The notes beneath the pieces were generated by a model. That model saw only the letters and a list, made by a program, of their open reading frames with translations, was not told the DNA's origin and did not search any database. A stretch of DNA of 64,000 nt from Sabulicella glaciei (GTDB taxonomy: Bacteria; Pseudomonadota; Alphaproteobacteria; Acetobacterales; Acetobacteraceae), in assembly GCF_026183895.1 (NCBI RefSeq), contig NZ_JAPFQI010000020.1:1-64000 (forward strand), given 5' to 3'. The position numbers and the translations under genes were made by a program. Shown piece by piece: positions 38,342-46,018 of this stretch (position 1 is the stretch's first letter; every line of letters starts with the position of its first letter).

Positions 38342-38919
38342 GGATCTGGGGTTTCGTGTTTCTCTGGATCGCGTTGACAGCGGCATCCCCGGCGCGAGCC
38401 GCGGCCGGCCCCTGCTCGGCCTCCGAGCAAGGCGTCGCCGCAGCAGCCCTGGCGACTGCTAAAACCGCTCTAGATGAGGTCATCGGACTTTTGGCATCGC
38501 CGAACGAGCGGGTCCAAGGACAGATGGAGAAGTGGTTCGGGTCACGCACCGACGCGTCAGTGGCGAGGGTGCGCCAGATCCTCACGAACGCGCGGGTCTT
38601 CGCAAATGGAGTGACCTTCCGGTGCCTGAACTCCGCGCTGCCAGATGGGGTGCCCTACGCCTATGTTAACCCCGTCGTGGCGTTTGAAATCTTGCTCGGC
38701 CTGCCATTCTTCCAGACCGGCACGACAGGCTTCGACTCGAAGATGGGCGTCGTCATCCACGAGATGACGCACTTCCACCTCGTCGGGGGCACGACTGACT
38801 CCCGGAGGCACTATGGGGTACGGGGCAGCCTCCAGCTCGCCACCACTGACCCCGCGAGGGCGATCAGGACTGCCGACAACTACGAGTACTTCGTCGAGGC
38901 CCTGGTGTTCGGCCTTTGA
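38332..38919 (+). CDS. Exported aspzincin (M35-like) metalloprotease
   Basis: A 195-residue protein from GTG 38332, with ACGGAGGATTGCC upstream. A signal peptide (MAVRIWGFVFLWIALTAASPARA) precedes a helical domain. The active site is VVIHEMTHFHLVGGTTDSRRHYG: HExxH followed by GTxD with a nearby YG, the aspzincin signature of deuterolysin and peptidyl-Lys metallopeptidases, in which Asp is the third zinc ligand. The last 30 residues (TADNYEYFVEAL) also fit this family (NAxNYxxF pattern). Length matches a minimal M35-like domain with no propeptide. Gene order suggests co-expression with the secreted protein upstream. Confidence 0.85.
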   Translation: MAVRIWGFVFLWIALTAASPARAAAGPCSASEQGVAAAALATAKTALDEVIGLLASPNERVQGQMEKWFGSRTDASVARVRQILTNARVFANGVTFRCLNSALPDGVPYAYVNPVVAFEILLGLPFFQTGTTGFDSKMGVVIHEMTHFHLVGGTTDSRRHYGVRGSLQLATTDPARAIRTADNYEYFVEALVFGL

Positions 38920-38989
38920 CCAGGCGTCAGGTTGCTCGTGAGGCGCGCGGGGCTGGATCGACAAGCATCCATGAGGTGTGCCAGGCTCA

Positions 38990-39529
38990 ATGAGAGCTGA
39001 CTTGGTCTTGGTTCAATGCTGCCCGCCGCCGGGCAATTACCAGGATTGGCGCAGGGATGACTGGATCGCGGCGCTCGACGCCAACATGCTGACGCCGATC
39101 GAGCTGATCCGCCGCACGGTTCCGGGGATGATCCAGCGCGGCTTCGGGCGGATTGTGAACATCACCTCGAGCACGGTGAAGGACCCCATCGCCGTTCTGG
39201 GGCTCTCGAACGGCGCGCGCGCCGGACTGACGGGCTTTATAGCTGGGCTTGCGCGCGATCTCGCGCCGACGGGCGTGACGATCAACAACCTCCTGCCCGG
39301 ACCTTTCGACACGGACCGTATCCGCAAGGTCGTCGAGGCGCGTGCGAAGAAGGAGGGTCGCCCGTTCGAGGAGATGTGGCAGCTCCGCTTGAGGGAGAGC
39401 CCAATGCGCCGCCTCGGATCGCCGGAGGAGTTCGGGGCAGCCTGCGCGTTCCTGTGCAGCAGCCTGTCGGGCTACATGACGGGGCAGAACGTCCTGCTTG
39501 ATGGCGGTGCCTGCCGCGGCACCTTCTGA
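38990..39529 (+). pseudogene. SDR-family oxidoreductase, 5'-truncated
   Basis: The frame reads DLVLVQCCPPPGNYQDWRRDDWIAALDANMLTPIELIRRTVPGMIQRGFGRIVNITSS, then LSNGARAGLTGFIAGLARDLAPTGVTINNLLPGPFDT and ends SGYMTGQNVLLDGGACRGTF. These are the middle and end of a short-chain dehydrogenase/reductase. The NAG motif is changed (QCCPPPG), the usual Tyr-x3-Lys is replaced by SNGAR, as in a known SDR subgroup, and the N-terminal cofactor-binding half (TGxxxGIG) is missing. It is a remnant joined to unrelated DNA at about 38990. Confidence 0.75.
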
Positions 39530-39542
39530 ACTCAGCGTCTTG

Positions 39543-39553
39543 TGTGGACATTG
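39543..39553 (+). repeat. Left copy of 11-bp direct repeat flanking IS110 F
   Basis: TGTGGACATTG occurs here, about 90 bases before transposase F, and again at 40804-40814. Just inside the left copy is TAATCGC, also found just inside the left repeat of IS110 B. Confidence 0.5.
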
Positions 39554-39639
39554 GGTAATCGCGGCCTGAGCGGAGTCCGCTCAAGGTGCCTCGATCCGGG
39601 CGGCGTCGCCCGGCATCTCGCACGATGGGAGACCGCTCA

Positions 39640-40686
39640 ATGACCCATTTTGTCGGCCTGGACGTTTCGCAGAAGGTGACGGCCATCTGTGTCGTGGACG
39701 GCACCGGCCGTCGTGTCTGGCGCGGCCAGTGCGCCACGCAGCCCGAGCAGATCGAACAGGCCGTTCGACGGCATGCCGGCGATGGCGCCGCGGTTGGGGT
39801 GGAGACAGGCCCGATGACGCCCTGGCTGGTCCACGAACTGCGCGGACGCGACCTCGACGTGGTTTGCCTGGACGCCAGGCATGCTCGTGCAGCCCTCAAG
39901 ATGCAGATCAACAAGACAGATCAGAACGACGCCGAGGGTCTCGCGCAGATCATGCGGACGGGATGGTTCCGGGCCGTGCACGTCAAGTCCTATGAGTCGC
40001 ACCGGGCGCGTGCCCTGCTGGGCGCGAGGGCTCAGTTGGTCGGCATGACCACACGCCTGTCGAATCACATCCGCGGCGTGCTCAAGGTGTTCGGGCTGCT
40101 GCCCGGCGCCATGCGCGGCTTGCCCTTCGACCGCCGTGTCGAAGCCTTGCTCGGCGAGCGCGAGGATCTGGCGCCCATCGTCCGGCCCATGCTGGCTGCC
40201 TGGCGCGGGCTACGCGAGCAGATCGCGGCCTTCGACAAGGCGATCCGGGCGCTGGCGAGAGCAAGCCCGGCCTGTCGCCTCCTGATGAGCGTGCCCGGCA
40301 TTGGGGTCGTATCCGGCCTGTCCTTTATCAGCACGGTGGAGGACCCGGCGCGCTTTGCCCGGTCACGATCGGTCGGCGCCCACATGGGGCTGACGCCTCA
40401 GCGGTACCAGTCGGGCGACATCGATCGCAGCGGCAGGATCTCGAAGTGCGGTGATGGCCTCGCGCGGACCCTCATGTACGAGGCGGCCGTGGTCATCCTG
40501 ACGCGCGTCAAGCGCTCGTCGGGCCTGAAGGATTGGGCGCTGGCGATCGCAAGCCGGTCGGGCTTCGGCAAGGCACGTGTGGCCCTGGCTCGAAAGCTGG
40601 CGGTGATCCTGCACAGCATCTGGCGTTCTGGCGAGCCGTTCCGCTGGTCGGCGGAGGAGCGGCAAGGGTGCCCGCAGCCCGCATGA
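39640..40686 (+). CDS. IS110-family transposase F (348 aa)
   Basis: An intact recombinase from ATG 39640. The DEDD domain reads FVGLDVSQKVTAICVVD, VGVETGPMTPWLVHEL, QINKTDQNDAEGLAQIMRTGW; the Tnp20 part reads MSVPGIGVVSGLSFISTVEDPARFARSRSVGAHMGLTPQRYQSG and SKCGDGLARTLMYEAAV. It is the same type as B and C and has no frame damage. It follows the truncated SDR gene by about 110 bases. The element is likely delimited by the TGTGGACATTG copies, about 1.26 kb apart. Confidence 0.92.
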   Translation: MTHFVGLDVSQKVTAICVVDGTGRRVWRGQCATQPEQIEQAVRRHAGDGAAVGVETGPMTPWLVHELRGRDLDVVCLDARHARAALKMQINKTDQNDAEGLAQIMRTGWFRAVHVKSYESHRARALLGARAQLVGMTTRLSNHIRGVLKVFGLLPGAMRGLPFDRRVEALLGEREDLAPIVRPMLAAWRGLREQIAAFDKAIRALARASPACRLLMSVPGIGVVSGLSFISTVEDPARFARSRSVGAHMGLTPQRYQSGDIDRSGRISKCGDGLARTLMYEAAVVILTRVKRSSGLKDWALAIASRSGFGKARVALARKLAVILHSIWRSGEPFRWSAEERQGCPQPA

Positions 40687-40803
40687 CCGTTTGCTGACCA
40701 GCACTTCGGCCCAACGCCGGATGTGAGGGCTGCCCCCCGGGGCGAAGGTGCAGGCTGGCTGCGCAAGAGGGCCTTGAGCCACGTGCCCGGCACGCGAGCT
40801 CGT

Positions 40804-40814
40804 TGTGGACATTG
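40804..40814 (+). repeat. Right copy of 11-bp direct repeat flanking IS110 F
   Basis: The second TGTGGACATTG, about 118 bases after the stop of transposase F. Element G begins about 120 bases further on. Confidence 0.5.
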
Positions 40815-40935
40815 CAGCGCCTGTGCTTCGAACCCAATGTTGCGGCGGACTTGTTCGACCGCGAAGAGAACCGTGACCCCGGCCTGGCAGCGCCTGAAGC
40901 ATTTTGCTCATTGACAAGGAGAAGGCGATTAGAGA

Positions 40936-41197
40936 ACGGCCCCCTCGACGCAAGGGCGATTTGACGTTTGGCGCCGCGGTCGGGTGCGGTCATGTGTCCG
41001 GCCTGTTTGTGCGGCACCCACGGCCGCTGGCCCTGATGCAATCCGCAGCTCGGCTCCCAATCAGCCTATCGCGCTCAAGGCGCTTAACGCCTAACGGGTT
41101 CTGCCGGGCCCCGGGTTCGACCGGTTCGCCATCACGCCACCATCGCCCTCACGCACCCGCCGGTCGCGGCGACCTCCGGCGAGGAAGCTATCGTTTC
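40936..41197 (-). ncRNA. Candidate guide RNA region of IS110 G
   Basis: A noncoding 3' region that shares ordered blocks with that of element D (see 27489-27739): GTGTCCGGCCT, GGCCGCTGGCCCTGATG, ACGGGTTC and CCATCACGCC. Intervening parts differ, as expected for target- and donor-binding loops. Transcript limits are not readable. Confidence 0.45.
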
Positions 41198-42232
41198 CTA
41201 TGCGCCTACGGGCTGCGCGCCTCCATGCTGCGGTTCAAAGCTCACGCCACGCGTCAGCAGCGCCCAGGCGATGCGAGCCGTCTTGTTGGCCTGCGCGACC
41301 GCCGCGACCATGGTCGGGCGGCGCTCCAGCAGATCCCCAAGCCAGCCTCCCTTTGCCTTGGCCCGCGTGTGCCGGATCACCGCCGAGGCCCCGAGCACCA
41401 GGAGACGCCGCAGATAGCGGTCGCCTGCCTTGGAGATGCCACCCTGTCGCGGCTTGCCGCCTGTGCTGTTCTGCCTCGGCACGAGGCCAATCCAGGCCGC
41501 GAAGTGCCGGGCCGAGGCGAAGTTCGACACGTCGCCCACGGTCGCGACGATTGCTGACGCCGTGATGGGACCGATGCCGGGCACGGCCGCGAGGCGCCGG
41601 CTGGCCTCGCTTCCCTTGTGCCAGGCGAGGATCGCCGCCTCGATCTCCTCCACCCGCGCGCTCAACGTCTCCAGCTCCGCCGCCAGGCCTCGCAGCGCCT
41701 GGCGGGCCAGGGGCGGCAGGGTGGTTTCATCCTCGCCGAGCAGAACGGCCAGCAGATCCGCCACGCGAGCGATCCCCTGCGGGGCGATGATGCCGAACTC
41801 CGCCATGTGCCCGCGCAGCGCATTCACCAGCATGGTGCGCTGCCGGATCAGCAGGTCTCGCGTCCGGTGCAGCACCAGCACCGCCTGCTGCTCCGCTGTC
41901 TTCACCGGCACGAAGCGCATGCTCGGCCGGCCCACCGCCTCGCAGATCGCCTCGGCATCGGCCGCGTCGGTCTTGCCGCGTTTGACGTAGGGCTTCACGT
42001 AGGAGGCTGGGATCAGCCGGACCTCGTGGCCAAACGCGCTGATCGCCCGTGCCCAGTGATGCGCCGTGCCACAGGCCTCGATGCCCACCAGGCAGGGCGG
42101 CAGAGCGCGGAAGAAGTCGAGCACCTCGCTGCGGCTCAGCTTGCGCCGGAGCACCGCCCGGCCGGCCTCGTTCACTCCGTGTGCCTGGAACACGCGCTTG
42201 GCGATGTCCAGCCCGATCGTGGTAACTTCCAT
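41198..42232 (-). CDS. IS110-family transposase G (344 aa)
   Basis: An intact recombinase starting at ATG 42232. DEDD residues lie in IGLDIAKRVFQAHGV, LVGIEACGTAHHWAR and KPYVKRGKTDAADAEAICEAVGRPSMRFV; the Tnp20 domain has VPGIGPITASAIVATVGD, IGLVPRQNSTGGKPRQGG and GDRYLRRLLVLGASAV. It is closely similar to transposase D and less so to A. No frameshift is visible. Confidence 0.92.
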   Translation of the reverse strand: MEVTTIGLDIAKRVFQAHGVNEAGRAVLRRKLSRSEVLDFFRALPPCLVGIEACGTAHHWARAISAFGHEVRLIPASYVKPYVKRGKTDAADAEAICEAVGRPSMRFVPVKTAEQQAVLVLHRTRDLLIRQRTMLVNALRGHMAEFGIIAPQGIARVADLLAVLLGEDETTLPPLARQALRGLAAELETLSARVEEIEAAILAWHKGSEASRRLAAVPGIGPITASAIVATVGDVSNFASARHFAAWIGLVPRQNSTGGKPRQGGISKAGDRYLRRLLVLGASAVIRHTRAKAKGGWLGDLLERRPTMVAAVAQANKTARIAWALLTRGVSFEPQHGGAQPVGA

Positions 42233-42506
42233 GGTGGACGGCTCCTCTGCTCGCAGCCTTCGACAGCCGCGAGCCTGGCACAGCGATGCCGCTCAGGGGC
42301 CGTCCACCGCATCAGGCTAGGACGATGGGGGCGCGCTCGTGAGCCTCGTGCTTGTGGCCCGGGTGTCGCTTCAGGACATGCGTAGGGTTGTCCGGATCAT
42401 GAGAGGATGGCGGCGTCCCGTACTATTGATGTCCAGGTCGCCGCGACATCGTGGCGCGGCTCGCGCATGACCATGTGACCGCCGCGGGACGCGCCGGCCG
42501 GCCCGG

Positions 42507-43598
42507 TCACTTCTGGGCGGCCTTCGCCTCCTCCTTCACGGCCTTCGGGGCGACCCAGAGACCGAGCCGTCCGTCGGCGATCTCGCAGAGGATGGCGGAA
42601 GTGACGTCCGCCCGGAAGATCTCGCACCCCGTATCGTCCTCCCAGATCTGGCCCAGGTGGTCCTCCTTGCACTGCGCGAGGGTGTAGCCGTCCTTGATGG
42701 CCACGACATCGACGCTGTCCTGCCCCTCGACGAGGGACTGCACCTTTCCGTCCTCGCCGCGTGTCACCAGGATCAGAGCGCAGGCCTTCGTCTTCAGACC
42801 GGCCTGGTAGGCCTGGCAGCTCGCGTCGCGCAACGGGATGGTTGCCGTGTCGCCGTCCGGTTTGCCCCGGGTGAGGGCCCGCTCCCTGTTGTAGATCGAG
42901 GTCACGCCACCCTGGTCCAGGATCCACGCGGTCGTATCGTCCCGGAGCGATTCCGCCCGTACGGCCTTCTTCAGGGTCCGGTTCTTTGCCGCGGCGTCGG
43001 CCACGATGTACTCCATCGCGCGGAGGGCCGCGCGGGCGACCGTCGTCCGGCGGTGCTTGTCGTAAGCGGCCGGCATGAGGAGCCGCGCCAGGAGCAGACA
43101 CGGATTGGCCATCGCGCGCTTGCCGACCGACAGGACAGACGGCGCGTCCTTGCCCAGCGCCCTGTTCGCCTCGTTGAACTTGTGGACGAGGCTGGGAAGG
43201 GCATTTGGATCCTTCTTGAGCCGCAAGGCATGCACCGCAATGGTGGCGGACGTGGACGCCAGGGCCTGGCTCGAGCGTGCCGACGTGTCGGTCAGCTGCT
43301 CAGAGGCTTCCCTGAGGGCATCGAATGCTTGGTCAACATCGCTCGGCCTGCCGGCTTTTGAGGACCTACTGCCGTCACTGCGCTGCGTTCCTTCATCCAG
43401 CGCACCCTTGTCGTGATCGCTGCTCCCGTCCTTCTGTTCCTTTCCATCTTCCTCTTTCTCAATTTCGGGGCGGCCGTCGAAGGAGCCAGCTGTCTCCTCA
43501 GCTGGGGTTGCCGGCTTTGCGATGTCGGGCGGCCTGTCGGGGCCCGCTTGAGAGAGGTTCTCGGAATCCGAGTCCGGATTGAAGAGCGTGTTGTCCAT
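42507..43598 (-). CDS. Hypothetical protein (363 aa), acidic N-terminus
   Basis: No family recognised. ATG 43598 is preferred over an upstream ATG at 43646; upstream AAAGGATCCC is only a weak binding site. Residues 1-95 are low-complexity and charged (EIEKEEDGKEQKDGSSDHDKG), probably disordered. The rest (about 95-360) is folded: a helical part (DQAFDALREASEQLTDTSARSSQALASTSATIAVHAL...), then RALGKDAPSVLSVGKRAMANPCLLLARLLMPAAYDKHRR, and a C-terminal mixed part (AILCEIADGRLGLWVAPKAV). There is no signal peptide or membrane segment. Its setting near Vsr and plasmid genes suggests mobile-element cargo. Confidence 0.6.
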   Translation of the reverse strand: MDNTLFNPDSDSENLSQAGPDRPPDIAKPATPAEETAGSFDGRPEIEKEEDGKEQKDGSSDHDKGALDEGTQRSDGSRSSKAGRPSDVDQAFDALREASEQLTDTSARSSQALASTSATIAVHALRLKKDPNALPSLVHKFNEANRALGKDAPSVLSVGKRAMANPCLLLARLLMPAAYDKHRRTTVARAALRAMEYIVADAAAKNRTLKKAVRAESLRDDTTAWILDQGGVTSIYNRERALTRGKPDGDTATIPLRDASCQAYQAGLKTKACALILVTRGEDGKVQSLVEGQDSVDVVAIKDGYTLAQCKEDHLGQIWEDDTGCEIFRADVTSAILCEIADGRLGLWVAPKAVKEEAKAAQK

Positions 43599-44612
43599 CT
43601 GCCTGGGATCCTTTCGTGATTCGAACCACTGGCCTCCGCATTTCAAAACCGGCGCCTTTCCACTTGCACTGCGAAGACCTTCATTGTTCTTCGCGCCCCC
43701 ACCCCAGATCGATCAAGGTTTCGCTGGGGCGTTTCGCAAATTTCCCCGAAACCCCGGAGAATTCATTTGCCGAATTCCTCAACATCTAGTTCGGGACGTG
43801 CCCATAGTTCTTCGCGGTCCGACAGCACGGCTGGGGACAGGCGCGCTCAACGGTGTTCGAATGGAGTGGCGTAAGACGGCGTCGAGGCGGGCGGATGCCG
43901 AGCGGACGTGCTCGCGACGGCAGAGGACCGAGTGACGGCACCTCGCTCCCGGCCATCCTATCACTCGCTGGATGAGCAGCCGCACCGGTCCCCAGGAGGC
44001 CAGACGGGCCCGCGGCATGACCTGGATCCCGCGCATGAGAAGGGCAGGGGCCGTGACCGGCTTCTCTCCTCCATTCCCCCTGCTTCCTGATCTGGATCAG
44101 CGGTCGAGCCGGCTGGACGGGGGACGGTCTAGAAGGACGCCATGCGCGTCCCGCCGTTCGGAACCGGCACGCTCGCTCCCGGTCAACCGGCGATCCACCA
44201 CCCGTCAACCAGCGATCAACCAAGCGTCAACCAGCGATCAACTGAGGATCTACTACGGATCAACTCATGGCGGATCCTTTCCACCCCGCGTTCGGCTCGT
44301 AGCCAGCCTCCACTCCGGCTTTGGCTTCCCGAGGCGTGCGGGCGCAATACCGCAAATTTTCAGTTTGCTGGTTTTCGCCGAGCGCGGGCGTGCCGGCGCA
44401 ATACCGTGAATGGCTCGTTCACGTTTCTCGCAAAGCCCTCCGCGTGCAGGCGAAATCCAGCCGGTTCTTAGTCCTTTCAACCGCCGAAGCGCTCTCGGGA
44501 GCCTCGTGATCGTCTTCAGCAAGCGCGTCAAACAGGTGGGTTGGCATCCATGACCGGTGCCCGGGGCCCTACTTGGCTGCCAGAGGGAGTCACTCCAGCA
44601 GCCAAGTCATGG
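43599..44612. other. Noncoding kilobase with iteron-like repeats
   Basis: No convincing gene on either strand; frames here lack family motifs and binding sites. It holds four 22-bp repeats (44181-44268) and two copies of GGCGCAATACCG (about 44342 and 44395). A long noncoding stretch with iterons close to primase genes is what a plasmid replication origin or an element control region looks like. Confidence 0.5.
44181..44268 (+). repeat. Four 22-bp iteron-like direct repeats
   Basis: Units start at 44181, 44203, 44225 and 44247, exactly 22 bases apart. The second and third share CGTCAACCAGCGATCAAC; the first differs at a few positions and the fourth is most diverged (GATCTACTACGGATCAACTC). Spacing of two helical turns is typical of replication-initiator or partition-protein binding sites. 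Confidence 0.7.
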
Positions 44613-45125
44613 TCACGCGGGGAGCTGGCTGGGCGAGGTGCCAGCCGACAGATGGCTGCCTGCGGCGGCAGGATCTGGCGGCCCTGACGTGATCTCGGCG
44701 TGAGTGGCGCCACTCTCAAGGAGACGCTTCAGCTCCGCTCCAAGACGGGTCGCTTGCATCCGCCGGGTCGCGCATTCGCGCACCATGATCGTCCGCCATC
44801 CCTGCGCCTGCAGGGCTGTAAGGACGGCGGCATCGCGGGCCTGGTTGCGAGCGAACTTCGCCTCCCAGAACGCGCGGTTCGTCGTGGGCACGCGCGCCAG
44901 CTGGCAGCCACGGTGATGATGCCAGAAGCATCCGTGGACGAACACGCACACGCGGTGGCTGTCGAGCACGAGGTCCGGCGTGCCGCGCAGCTCCACGGCG
45001 TGGCAGCGAAGCGGGCCGAGCCCCGCGCGTAGCAACGCGTCGAGGGTGGCCTGCTCGGGGCCGGTGAGGCGCAGGGGCGCGTGGGCGGCCGCGCCAGCGG
45101 CGCGGCCAAGGTGGGTCAGGTTCAA
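44613..45125 (-). CDS. Vsr-like very-short-patch repair endonuclease (170 aa)
   Basis: The family signature is clear: RGTPDLVLDSHRVCVFVHGCFWHHHRGCQLARVPTTNRAFWEAKFARNQARDAAVLTALQAQGWRTIMVREC. Vsr enzymes nick DNA at T:G mismatches left by deamination of 5-methylcytosine; the PD-Asp and the FVHGCFWH block hold catalytic and zinc-binding residues. The N-terminus is shorter than in E. coli Vsr, and the usual first block (MxRIRGKDTxPE) is replaced by LTGPEQATLDALLRAGLG. The start is TTG 45125 with CGGAGATCC upstream. The C-terminal 30 residues are a Pro/Ala/Ser-rich tail. No cytosine methyltransferase is next to it, which is unusual for vsr. Confidence 0.8.
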   Translation of the reverse strand: MNLTHLGRAAGAAAHAPLRLTGPEQATLDALLRAGLGPLRCHAVELRGTPDLVLDSHRVCVFVHGCFWHHHRGCQLARVPTTNRAFWEAKFARNQARDAAVLTALQAQGWRTIMVRECATRRMQATRLGAELKRLLESGATHAEITSGPPDPAAAGSHLSAGTSPSQLPA

Positions 45126-45156
45126 GGGAGGATCTCCGTCCCGGTTCGGGCGAGGG

Positions 45157-45192
45157 AAGTCTGAGAGTCAGACTTTTGGTCTGGGCTCAGAC
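45157..45192. promoter_or_regulatory. Double palindrome between vsr and the primase operon
   Basis: AAGTCTGA-GAG-TCAGACTT (45157-45175) is a perfect 8+8 palindrome, followed at once by GTCTG-GGCT-CAGAC (45179-45192). It lies in the divergent region between vsr and the toprim-like operon, a natural place for an operator. The first palindrome's arms recur exactly at 48898-48916. Confidence 0.6.
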
Positions 45193-45463
45193 GGGGCCGA
45201 TGGAGGGCCGCGCTGCACCACGCGGCCGGGGAGGAGAGCCCTCATGTGAATCGCGCGCGCCGTCTCCGCAAGAGTCTGCAGGCGCGGCAGGTCGATTCTC
45301 TCGCGCGGGAGGGAGAACCCCCAGAGGGGGGGGGAGGGAGGCCTGGAGGCCTCCCGCGCGGCGCCCGCTGGCGCCGGGGCAGGGCCGTGACCGGTCCCCG
45401 CCCCGGGCCCGCCGGGCACCGCGCGGTGGGGCGATTCACCCCACCTCCAAAGGAGACCAATCC

Positions 45464-46018
45464 ATGAAATCCATTGAACTGCCGGCCTTCGCGCGGCGTG
45501 ACGGCCTGCGCCCGCATCACCTCGCGGGCCTTGCTCCTGACGTGTGCGCCGACCGGCACGCGTTGCGCTTCGAGGAGCGCGACGCCGCGGGCCTTCCCTG
45601 CGGCGTGCTCACCATGTCCGGCTCCGGGCGCTACGGTTTCGGCGCCGGCGGCCGGCGCGGCCTCACCGTCCTCGGCGATACACCGGGCGTGACGCGCCTG
45701 CTGCTCGCCAGCGGGGCCTACGCGGCGCTCTGCGCGCACGCGCTGGAGGCGGGTCCGGGCACGGTGTGCGCCTCGCCCGGCGGCTCCTGGACCGCGCGGG
45801 CAGAGGCGGCGCTGGAGGCGCTGATCCGCACCCGCGGCCTGTGGCAGGTCACGGTGGCGCAGCCGCCGGGCGAGGCGGGGGAGCGCTTCGCGCAGGCGAC
45901 GACGGGGATCCTCCGCATGGGCGGGCTCGGCCTGTTCGTCGCGCATGAGGTGCGGCGCCTGCCGGCGGACTTCCCCACCCTGATGGCCCGGCGCGCCGCC
46001 AGCATGGAAGTGGCGTAA
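45464..46018 (+). CDS. Toprim-like accessory protein (184 aa), mobile-element replication
   Basis: ATG 45464 is preceded by AAAGGAGACCAATCC. The sequence has RYGFGAGGRRGLTVLGDTPGVTRLLLASGAYAALCAHAL followed by VCASPGGSWTARAEAALEALI, which resembles the toprim-type domain of DUF3991-like proteins found on plasmids and ICEs (usual form: xLVLTESxIDALSYHAL...STGG). The first acidic residue of a canonical toprim is not clear here (LLLASGAYAAL), so the fold may be kept without catalysis. The stop overlaps the start of the primase gene (TAATG), so both are one operon. Confidence 0.6.
   Translation: MKSIELPAFARRDGLRPHHLAGLAPDVCADRHALRFEERDAAGLPCGVLTMSGSGRYGFGAGGRRGLTVLGDTPGVTRLLLASGAYAALCAHALEAGPGTVCASPGGSWTARAEAALEALIRTRGLWQVTVAQPPGEAGERFAQATTGILRMGGLGLFVAHEVRRLPADFPTLMARRAASMEVA

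Larger units (their letters stand above)
40936..42303 (-). mobile_element. IS110-family element G (IS1111-like)
   Basis: Subterminal inverted repeats: ACGGCCCC at 40936-40943 and GGGGCCGT at 42296-42303, with further matches beside them. The layout and surrounding sequence match element D: a minus-strand transposase with about 250 noncoding bases on the 3' side. Confidence 0.65.

Noticed and set aside
44181-44268. CRISPR array
   Set aside because: The four 22-bp units are directly joined without spacers and no cas gene is near; iteron-type repeats fit better.
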